DNA from: Gammaproteobacteria bacterium
Lineage (GTDB): Bacteria > Pseudomonadota > Gammaproteobacteria > Pseudomonadales > Cellvibrionaceae
Length of the DNA stretch: 11,811 nt
Direction: 5' to 3'
Assembly: GCA_021151835.1 (NCBI GenBank)
Contig: JAGKWO010000073.1
Span: forward strand, 1 to 11,811
The notes below the pieces were generated by a model. That model made no database searches and had not been told where the DNA came from. It saw only the letters and a list, made by a program, of their open reading frames with translations. Shown one piece after another: positions 1-6,016 of this stretch. The position numbers and the translations under genes were made by a program. The number at the start of each line of letters is the position of its first letter. The stretch's first letter is position 1.

Positions 1-24
1 TAAAGCGTGACTTTTTCATAGTGG

Positions 25-57
25 GTTCTCCGTTTGTGACAGTGTATGCCGGAGAAC
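25..57 (+). repeat. Hairpin pairing with the GGAGA motif ahead of the haloperoxidase
   Basis: GTTCTCCG (25-32) and CGGAGAAC (50-57) are perfect 8-base complements with a 17-base loop; one wobble and one further pair can be added outside. The right arm contains GGAGA, the only Shine-Dalgarno-like motif before the next gene, 9 bases ahead of an ATG at 65 that belongs to another frame. It could be a structure at the end of the IS transposase gene, a terminator without a T tract, or an RNA that masks a ribosome site. The fold is seen; the role is not known. Confidence 0.45.
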
Positions 58-95
58 TCTAATTATGAATGACCCTATTTTAGGGGATGGTTACA
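48..95 (+). mobile_element. Right terminus of an IS3-like element, reading inward
   Basis: Bases 48-64 (GCCGGAGAACTCTAATT) match 16 of 17 bases of the 3' end of the IS3-family transposase gene on the other edge of the window (minus strand, 11759-11743). The match continues for about 30 bases (roughly two thirds identical, one indel) to a tip ending GGGG-TG-TTACA in both copies. The 11713 end has the TG...CA form of IS3-family tips, so I place this IS end at 95. In the same frame as the other copy the tail reads P-E-N-S-N-Y-E then stop at 70-72, but that frame has a TGA at 37-39. The copy is therefore decayed or differs further in. Another frame, 3-59, is open and ends at 60-62; I do not recognise its 19 residues. 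The rest of the element lies outside the window. Confidence 0.6.
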
Positions 96-1511
96 CTGGT
101 TTGTGCTCCCATGTTTGGGGTCAGCGCTCATGCATATAACCCCAACGTTGTTGTGCAGTGGGATCAAGTGGCGCTTCAAGCTATACGGGTTACTCGCCCG
201 GGACCGCCAATGACTGCAAGAGCATTAGCGATTATTAACACCTGTATGTACGACGCTTGGGCCGCATACGATAGCAAGGCTGTTGGTACCATGTTGGGCG
301 ATAAGTTGCGACGCCCTGCGGCCGAGCGCACCGAATCAAACAAGGCAAAAGCTATTAGTTTTGCGGCGTATCGTGCGTTAGTTGATTTGTTTCCATCGCG
401 GAAAGCGGATTTTGACCTTGCAATGCAGGAGAAGGGGTTTAATCCGCTAGATGTAACATTAGATACAAAAACGCCTACTGGTATTGGTAATGCGGCATGC
501 AAGGCGGTTTTGGATATGCGCCACTACGATGGATCTAATCAGCTTGGTGACCTTGCTCCTGGTGCTTACGCAGATTATACAGGCTACCAGGCGGTCAATA
601 CTCCTAATGAAATAGTTGATCCGAATAGTTGGCAGCCTTTAATTGTCGGCGGACATAAGCAGCCGTTCCTTGGGGCGCAGTGGTTCAATGTTAAGCCTTT
701 TGCTCTTAAGTCAGCTGATCAATTTAGACCGGCAAAGGGGCCGGCCCAGTATGGTTCTAAGGAATATATTGAACAAGCTAAAATTGTAATGAGCTATCAA
801 GTGGGTTTAACGGATGCTCAAAAAAGTATTGCAGAACATTGGGCCGATGGTCCAAATTCTGAATTTCCGCCAGGTCACTGGATTCTCATTGGCATCGAAG
901 TATCGGAGCGCGACAACCATTCCTTAGATGATGATGCGAAAATGTTTTTCGCGATTGCCAATGCAATGCACGATGCTGCAATTGTTGCGTGGGAAGCAAA
1001 GCGAGCAACTGATTATGCTCGCCCAATTACTGCAATTCATTATTTATTTGCTGATGAAATGATTATGGGTTGGGGAGGACCAGGGCGAGGCAATATACAA
1101 ATGTTAGGTTCAGAGTGGCAAACTTACCAAGCAGCTGATTTCAATACCCCACCGTTTCCTGAGTATTTTTCCGGTCACAGCTGCTTTAGTGCGGCAGGTG
1201 CAGCAGTTCTAAAAGCGTTTACGGGGAGCGACGTATATGGCGGTACCTATGTCGTTGCTGCGGGAAGCTCCAGGGTCGAACCAGGATTGGTTCCCGCAAA
1301 TGATATTACTTTAAGTTGGCCTACGTTTACAGATGCGGCCGATGAGGCTGGTATCTCTCGTCGATATGGGGGCATTCATTTTCCCCAAGGAGATTTGGAC
1401 GCTCGTATCGCAGGTAAGAAAGTGGGTCAATTGGTATGGAAGAAAGCTACCCAATATTTCAGCGGTTATATGAAGAATCATTACTCTGTCGAAGCGATCT
1501 CTGAAGAATAA
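87..1511 (+). CDS. Vanadium-dependent haloperoxidase-type protein, 5' end replaced by IS tip
   Basis: The protein belongs to the PAP2/vanadium-dependent haloperoxidase superfamily, whose members bind vanadate and oxidise halide with peroxide, or act as acid phosphatases. All three active-site motifs are present: K305-x6-R312-P313, S362-G363-H364 (acid-base His) and S424-R425-x5-H431 (vanadate-linked His). The 474-residue length with an alpha-helical N-terminal half suits bacterial members. The start is abnormal. ATG 87 has no spaced Shine-Dalgarno and an in-frame TAG lies at 81-83. The first three codons belong to the IS tip ending at 95. Residues 4-16 look like only the second half of a signal peptide (hydrophobic, ending A-H-A before YNPN) with no basic N-region. 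I infer that the original start and signal N-region were lost to the insertion. The gene may be untranslated, or its product may stay in the cytoplasm. It is not obviously co-transcribed with the cluster downstream. Halide specificity cannot be told from sequence. Confidence 0.85.
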   Translation: MVTLVCAPMFGVSAHAYNPNVVVQWDQVALQAIRVTRPGPPMTARALAIINTCMYDAWAAYDSKAVGTMLGDKLRRPAAERTESNKAKAISFAAYRALVDLFPSRKADFDLAMQEKGFNPLDVTLDTKTPTGIGNAACKAVLDMRHYDGSNQLGDLAPGAYADYTGYQAVNTPNEIVDPNSWQPLIVGGHKQPFLGAQWFNVKPFALKSADQFRPAKGPAQYGSKEYIEQAKIVMSYQVGLTDAQKSIAEHWADGPNSEFPPGHWILIGIEVSERDNHSLDDDAKMFFAIANAMHDAAIVAWEAKRATDYARPITAIHYLFADEMIMGWGGPGRGNIQMLGSEWQTYQAADFNTPPFPEYFSGHSCFSAAGAAVLKAFTGSDVYGGTYVVAAGSSRVEPGLVPANDITLSWPTFTDAADEAGISRRYGGIHFPQGDLDARIAGKKVGQLVWKKATQYFSGYMKNHYSVEAISEE

Positions 1512-1531
1512 ATTGCTTTATTAAATAAAGT

Positions 1532-1559
1532 GCCACGCTGTTGTCACATCCAGCGTGGC
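1532..1559 (+). terminator. Stem-loop 20 bases after the haloperoxidase stop
   Basis: GCCACGCTG (1532-1540) pairs perfectly with CAGCGTGGC (1551-1559), a 9-bp GC-rich stem with a 10-base loop. Position suggests a transcription end for the haloperoxidase unit, separating it from the biosynthetic genes. No T tract follows on the plus strand, so termination may be partial or Rho-assisted. Confidence 0.5.
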
Positions 1560-1629
1560 CAAATTAGTGAATCTGGAAATAGAATAATGACCGCTTTTTC
1601 TTCAGGCAACTAAAACACTAGGGTGATCT

Positions 1630-2583
1630 ATGCAAGCACGACCAGATGTTATTCAAGTAGCTAAGAAATTAACGGATAGTTCATTAAAAAATAGGTTTGA
1701 TACCTTTAACAGGGTGGATTATCAAGAGAAGCTGAATGCAGATCGGTTGCAATTTCCTGAGGAATTTCTCAGCTTATACCATCATCCAATATATAAGGAC
1801 TTATCTGATGAGCAAAAATGGAAGCTTTCGCTCGGGGAGACTGCCAATTTTTTTGCTTGTAATATATTCGGCGAGCAACATCTTATTTCTCATATGGAAA
1901 ACAAAATATATAGAAATAAGTTTGTGGGCGAAGACCCAATTTCCAGCGAATATGCCCAACACTTTATCCATGAAGAAAATTCACATACATTTATGCTTGC
2001 GGGGTATTGCATTCGCTATTACGGGCAGGTTCTTCCAAATAGAACTATAGCAATGGCTGCGCCAAAGCTCTCACCCTATGGTGAGGACTGCTTGTTTTTT
2101 GCGCGAACCTTCGTTTTGGAAATGTTTCTGGGTTACATGAACAGAATAGCAAGAGATCGGGATGATATTGATACCACGGTTAGGCAAATCCATTACTTTC
2201 ATTTACTTGATGAAGTAAGGCACATTGCTTGGGACAGGGCAATGGTTGAAGGAAACCTGTGGGAATTAAAAGAGCGCGGGCTAGGCCACGAGATCCCTAT
2301 CATTAAAGAACTAGTAAAAACATACAGTAAAGTATCGTTTAATAGTTTGTACAATCCTCGCATCTACAAAGAGATAGGTCTGGAAAATCCAAGTCTTTTA
2401 TGTAGAGAAGCCGCTGAAATTCCAGCTCGTAAAAAGATTGTCGCGGAATGGTCAAAAGGCTTTGAATTATACCTTTGCAAAATAGGGTTCTATGGCGCTT
2501 CGGATATTTCGGAGAATTCTGCAATATTGGAGAGATATGTAGCAACCAATCAGGTCTCGCATTCTTTAGTAGAAGCAGTTTAA
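1630..2583 (+). CDS. AurF-type diiron N-oxygenase
   Basis: The 317-residue protein fits the p-aminobenzoate N-oxygenase AurF family (PF11583), non-haem diiron enzymes that oxidise amines to hydroxylamine, nitroso or nitro groups. Seven ligand positions can be placed with AurF-like spacing: E82, E116-x2-H119, E164 and H191-x3-E195-x2-H198. The seventh ligand H191, which sets AurF-type enzymes apart from ordinary ferritin-like diiron proteins, is present 27 residues after E164, as in AurF (E196 to H223). Relatives such as PvfB and HamC sit in diazeniumdiolate and fragin-type NRPS clusters. AGGG at 1620-1623 supports the start, six bases before the ATG. It is the first gene of the run, 77 bases ahead of the AMP ligase, with a small AAAGTA-CGC-TACTTT hairpin at 2586-2600 between them. 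Substrate is unknown; an amine freed by the neighbouring decarboxylase, or an ACP-bound amino acyl group, is an inference from context. Confidence 0.88.
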   Translation: MQARPDVIQVAKKLTDSSLKNRFDTFNRVDYQEKLNADRLQFPEEFLSLYHHPIYKDLSDEQKWKLSLGETANFFACNIFGEQHLISHMENKIYRNKFVGEDPISSEYAQHFIHEENSHTFMLAGYCIRYYGQVLPNRTIAMAAPKLSPYGEDCLFFARTFVLEMFLGYMNRIARDRDDIDTTVRQIHYFHLLDEVRHIAWDRAMVEGNLWELKERGLGHEIPIIKELVKTYSKVSFNSLYNPRIYKEIGLENPSLLCREAAEIPARKKIVAEWSKGFELYLCKIGFYGASDISENSAILERYVATNQVSHSLVEAV

Positions 2584-2660
2584 AAAAAGTACGCTACTTT
2601 ATTAACTGCTGCGGCTAGGGCGAAAAAATTTTAGTTCCGATATTTCTTCGGGGGGATAAG

Positions 2661-4148
2661 ATGGAAGACAGAACATTGATGAATGAGTTTTCAGGTTTAG
2701 CTGACCGATGGTCTGAAGCTCCATTTATTCGAGATTCAAAAAATAACGAATTTAGCTACTTGCAAGCCAGAAACAAAGTTTTAAGCTTGGTTGCTTATTT
2801 TCGGTCACTTGGGGTAAATCGTTGTGATCGAGTCATTATTATTTCTCCTAACCACATACTTATTCCGCTTTCACTTTATGCAATAAACGCCTTGGGTGCT
2901 ATTGCTGTAATTATTAATGATCAAACACGTCGTGAAACATTAAAAATTATCGCGGATGAGGTTGATCCTGCTTTAATTCTTTTTCAAAAAGAGTTGCTTG
3001 ATGATCATAAGTTGCTTGTTAATTGCCCTTCAGTAAGTTTGGATGATTTGGCTATTATTAATATAGATCCAGAATTAAAGGGGCAGAAATTTGTTGGTTG
3101 TTGTGATGATCCTGCTCTGATTATATACACATCAGGCTCAACTGGGAAACCAAAAGGGGTGGTTTTAACTAACGACAACATTATTTTTGTATCTCAAAAA
3201 ATTCAAGCTAGACTAGCGTACCAGATTAACGATGTTATTGGTCTCTTTTTACCCCTGTCCTTTGATTATGGGCTATATCAGGTATTTTTGGCTGCGTTAT
3301 CTGGAGCTTGCCTCTTCTTAAGTGATTCTTCCTGCGCGGGTCCAGCCCTCGCAATGACATTGAAAAATAATAACATCAGCGTTTTTCCCGGAGTTCCTCA
3401 CCTTTTTGGAATACTGGCGCAGTTTTTAAGTAGGAAAAAAGTTAATTTATCAGCGATTCGTTTGTGCACCAATACTGGAGCGCATTTGGCCGCTACGCAA
3501 ATTCGGCAATTAAATGAATATCTCCCCAATGCTCGAATAGCTCCAATGTATGGGCTTACGGAATGCAAACGAGTATCTATATTGACTCCGGATGAACTGG
3601 TGAAGAAACCAGGCTCTGTTGGTCGTGCATTGGACGAGACTAACGTTTTTATCGTGGGTGACAATGGTGAAATTCTCCCGCCGGGGCAAATTGGAGAATT
3701 AGTAATTGTTGGGAGGCATCTCGCATTGGGATATTGGCGATCAGAAGCAGAAACAGCTTTGCGCTATCGAGCTCACCCGTCTGGCGTTGGTCGTGCTCTA
3801 TACAGTGGCGATAATTTCCGCATGGATGCAGATGGTTATTTATATTACGTGGGTCGTCGCGATGAACAAATTAAACGCAACGGTTTTCGGATTAACCGAC
3901 TGGAAATAGAAAATGCTGCGATGGCAATGGACGGTATTCAAAATGCCTGCCTGCTGCAGCACAACGATAAGCTGATTTTGTTTATTGAATTTTGCGAGAC
4001 ACCTATCGATAACCTGGAGATTATCAGGTTTTTGGCTGCTAATTTAGAACCTTACAAGGTTCCCGACGCTATTGAGGTGCTTGATCAGTTCCCTGTGTCA
4101 AACAATGGAAAAATCAACCGAAAAGCAATTGAGATGTCGTTAGCATGA
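2661..4148 (+). CDS. Free-standing amino-acid AMP ligase (ANL superfamily)
   Basis: The 495-residue adenylate-forming enzyme should activate a carboxylic acid as acyl-AMP and pass it to a carrier protein, here probably the ACP at 5416. Motifs in order: A3 YTSGSTGKPKG (156-166), A4 S-F-D-Y-G-L (200-205), A5 Y-G-L-T-E (297-301), A7 S-G-D (382-384), A8 with R-N-G-F-R-I (406-411), and the A10 lysine K484 in N-G-K-I-N-R-K. D202 aligns with Asp235 of GrsA, the residue that holds the alpha-amino group, so an amino acid is likelier than a fatty acid. By my alignment the pocket is D-Y-Y-P-T-T-M-R-V-K; the arginine (R304) hints at an acidic group in the substrate. The Y-G-L-T-E-C-K-R stretch recalls the exosortase-A-associated ligases (TIGR03098), which also sit beside a PLP decarboxylase. 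The gene ends in an ATGA overlap with that decarboxylase, and a GGGGGGA Shine-Dalgarno lies at 2650-2656. No carrier domain is fused. Confidence 0.87.
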   Translation: MEDRTLMNEFSGLADRWSEAPFIRDSKNNEFSYLQARNKVLSLVAYFRSLGVNRCDRVIIISPNHILIPLSLYAINALGAIAVIINDQTRRETLKIIADEVDPALILFQKELLDDHKLLVNCPSVSLDDLAIINIDPELKGQKFVGCCDDPALIIYTSGSTGKPKGVVLTNDNIIFVSQKIQARLAYQINDVIGLFLPLSFDYGLYQVFLAALSGACLFLSDSSCAGPALAMTLKNNNISVFPGVPHLFGILAQFLSRKKVNLSAIRLCTNTGAHLAATQIRQLNEYLPNARIAPMYGLTECKRVSILTPDELVKKPGSVGRALDETNVFIVGDNGEILPPGQIGELVIVGRHLALGYWRSEAETALRYRAHPSGVGRALYSGDNFRMDADGYLYYVGRRDEQIKRNGFRINRLEIENAAMAMDGIQNACLLQHNDKLILFIEFCETPIDNLEIIRFLAANLEPYKVPDAIEVLDQFPVSNNGKINRKAIEMSLA

Positions 4149-5413
4149 ATCCTTATAAACCTGCATTCACGAACGCCCAGTTGCAAGACTTTGCCATGGA
4201 GTATGGGACCCCGATTTATGCTTACAACTTAAATAGCTTGGAAGATCGTATTGCCGAATTACGCCGTGCTTTGCCATCAGGTGCACAGATATATCACTCC
4301 CTAAAATCCAATCCACTGCCCGCATTGATCGAAGCCTCGGTAAATGCTGGATGTAGGCCGGAAATCTGTTCAATCGGAGAATTGAACGTTGCATTGGACA
4401 CTGATGCGAATCCTGCGCTTTTCCTCTACAGTGGACCCGGTAAAAGTGAAGCAGAAATTCAATATGCGATAGCTAATGGAGTCAGGCAATTTTCAATAGA
4501 GTCATGGGTTGACCTGGCTCGCCTATGCAGTATTGCCCAGCGCTACCCGGACTTCCGCATAAGATGTCTCTTACGTGTTAACCCAAAGGTACATATAAAT
4601 CCAGGTTTAGCGATGAGTGGCTCAATCACTCAGTTCGGGTTTGAAGAGGAGCATTTGATTGCAGGTAAGGAAAAGCTGATCGAGTTACCCAATAACGTCA
4701 GCGTTACAGGCTTCCATATTTATTACGGAACACAAATTCCGACGGAAGACGCGCTTGTAGCCTCATTTACGGAGGGTATTGCATGTGCGGAACGTTTGTG
4801 TGAACTGCTTTCTTTTAAAGCAAGTGTGCTTGATTTGGGGGGAGGCTTTCCCTGGGCATATGCGAAAGAGGAGGAGCCCATAAATTTTGACGCGATCGGT
4901 GCACGCCTGGAATCGATTTTGGCTGCTAGAAACCGCACTCGTGATGCTGAACTATGGTTTGAGTCTGGTCGTTACATAACTGCATCCTGTGGTGTGCTTG
5001 TAACAAAAGTTTTAGATATAAAACCAGCAAAAGATGACCATTCCTTCATTGTTATGGATTCGGGTATCAACCACCTAGGTGGAATGTCTGGTCTCGGGCG
5101 CGTAGTGCGCCCGTACATGGCAGTCAAATGCAGCGATAACCAGCTTGATACGTTTGTTGATAAAACGAAAAGAATAATTGTGGGGCCCCTGTGTAGCCCA
5201 TTAGACCGGCTTGCTACAAATTCGGTGATTGACAATGTAGATATTGGCGATTTATTGCATATACCCAATGTGGGAGCCTACGGGCTAACTGCCAGTCTCA
5301 TAGGCTTTTTAAGTCATCCCGCTCCCAGTGAGATTGTGGTGCGAGACAATCATGTTAAGGCTGTGTATAGACTGAATACCGGCCACATAAAGACTAATAT
5401 ATCTGGAGCATAA
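4145..5413 (+). CDS. BtrK-like type III PLP-dependent decarboxylase
   Basis: The 422-residue protein has the alanine-racemase-type TIM barrel and C-terminal beta domain of diaminopimelate and ornithine decarboxylases. Visible landmarks are the PLP lysine K54 in H-S-L-K-S-N, H191 in F-H-I-Y-Y-G-T-Q, the phosphate loop G232-G-G-F, E273-S-G-R, C350 in G-P-L-C-S-P, and Y379 in G-A-Y-G-L. The signatures G-P-G-K (97-100), G-P-L-C-x-P and the tail F-L-x-H-P-x-P-x-E-I are those I recall for BtrK of butirosin biosynthesis, which decarboxylates gamma-glutamyl-ACP to 4-aminobutyryl-ACP. The exosortase-associated decarboxylases (TIGR03099) are the other near group. Lysine-pathway DapC-type function is unlikely because the gene overlaps the ligase by 4 bases and lies 2 bases before an ACP. 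I infer that it acts on the ACP-bound amino acid. That needs the alpha-carboxylate to be free, and so loading through a side-chain carboxylate. Confidence 0.86.
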   Translation: MNPYKPAFTNAQLQDFAMEYGTPIYAYNLNSLEDRIAELRRALPSGAQIYHSLKSNPLPALIEASVNAGCRPEICSIGELNVALDTDANPALFLYSGPGKSEAEIQYAIANGVRQFSIESWVDLARLCSIAQRYPDFRIRCLLRVNPKVHINPGLAMSGSITQFGFEEEHLIAGKEKLIELPNNVSVTGFHIYYGTQIPTEDALVASFTEGIACAERLCELLSFKASVLDLGGGFPWAYAKEEEPINFDAIGARLESILAARNRTRDAELWFESGRYITASCGVLVTKVLDIKPAKDDHSFIVMDSGINHLGGMSGLGRVVRPYMAVKCSDNQLDTFVDKTKRIIVGPLCSPLDRLATNSVIDNVDIGDLLHIPNVGAYGLTASLIGFLSHPAPSEIVVRDNHVKAVYRLNTGHIKTNISGA

Positions 5414-5415
5414 CA

Positions 5416-5658
5416 ATGGATACATCATTAATAGAACTAAAACGCATTCTTGTCTCACATTTAAATCAGGTGGAATCGATTGACGATATTGTTGAGGACG
5501 CAGAGCTAACATTGCTGGGGCTGGATTCAATGAGAGCTATGAATCTTTTATTTGATTTGGAAGACTCGTTTAATATTTCATTTGATGAATCCCTATTAAC
5601 CCCTGAAGTTTTTAGAACTACTCGAAGTTTGCATGATGCGTTGCTAACATTAATTTAA
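5416..5658 (+). CDS. Free-standing acyl carrier protein
   Basis: This 80-residue protein is one carrier domain. S38 in G-L-D-S-M-R is the site for 4'-phosphopantetheine, followed by the usual acidic helix 2 (F-D-L-E-D). Length and the four-helix pattern fit discrete ACPs. GGAG at 5405-5408 is a good Shine-Dalgarno inside the end of the decarboxylase gene, and only 2 bases separate the two reading frames, so they are probably translated together. Context suggests that it carries the starter acyl group from the AMP ligase through decarboxylation (and perhaps N-oxidation) to the heterocyclisation-type domain of the NRPS. No phosphopantetheinyl transferase is present in the window, so one must come from elsewhere. 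Confidence 0.9.
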   Translation: MDTSLIELKRILVSHLNQVESIDDIVEDAELTLLGLDSMRAMNLLFDLEDSFNISFDESLLTPEVFRTTRSLHDALLTLI

Positions 5659-6016
5659 AATTTGTATTTACCTGATTCCCTTTATGCAATTGCTTCGCCG
5701 TTGTTCAATACAAGGATATTAATGAGTTCGCTGTTTTGAAACGTTATACTTTTATTCTAGATTGTTTAATAGTGCGCGGATAGGAGGCCAATGGATATAG
5801 GGAATCCTCGTCTCTGCTTATTGGCTTTGCGTCAACTACAAAAATTTCTGTAGCATTCATCATTCGCTATGTTGGGTATCCTAGAATAGTTGTGCGTACA
5901 ACAACTGGCCAAATTTCATCGTAATGTGGCTCGGCCGATTTCGAAGTGCATTTCATTTCATCAGAGCCGATAAACTCTGTATCGTCTTAAGTCGCTCAAA
6001 ATATCAAAGGTTTTTT
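5659..6016 (+). other. 358-bp gap between carrier protein and NRPS genes
   Basis: No gene of normal size is seen. The NRPS frame is open back to 5924, but an ATG there has no Shine-Dalgarno and the 31 extra residues resemble no domain. A 20-codon frame at 5791-5853 begins just 3 bases after a full AGGAGG (5782-5787) and is L-rich near its end; it could be a leader peptide but nothing else supports it. A short hairpin GTTGT-GCGT-ACAAC lies at 5889-5902, and GCCAAT/ATTGGC arms at 5787-5792 and 5819-5824. TATACT at 5745-5750 could be a -10 box but no good -35 is spaced to it. No T-tract terminator was found. The gap is large for this operon and probably holds the signals that control NRPS expression. 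Confidence 0.4.

Noticed and set aside
87..1511. Haloperoxidase as a halogenating step of the NRPS pathway
   Set aside because: It is separated by a hairpin, its 5' end looks damaged, and such enzymes normally act outside the cytoplasm; adjacency alone is weak evidence.
4145..5413. Diaminopimelate decarboxylase for lysine synthesis
   Set aside because: The operon with AMP ligase and ACP and the BtrK-type G-P-L-C-x-P and F-L-x-H-P tail fit a carrier-linked substrate better.
2661..5658. An exosortase/PEP-CTERM system, suggested by ligase and decarboxylase type
   Set aside because: No exosortase, glycosyltransferase or PEP-CTERM protein is present; an NRPS and an AurF-type oxygenase are the neighbours instead.
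5736..5758. TTGAAA and TATTCT as a sigma-70 promoter before the NRPS gene
   Set aside because: The spacer is only 11 bases, too short for a standard promoter.
5924..6016. A longer NRPS start at ATG 5924, adding 31 residues
   Set aside because: No Shine-Dalgarno in front and no domain-like sequence; ATG 6017 has AAAGG six bases upstream and leads directly into the Cy domain.
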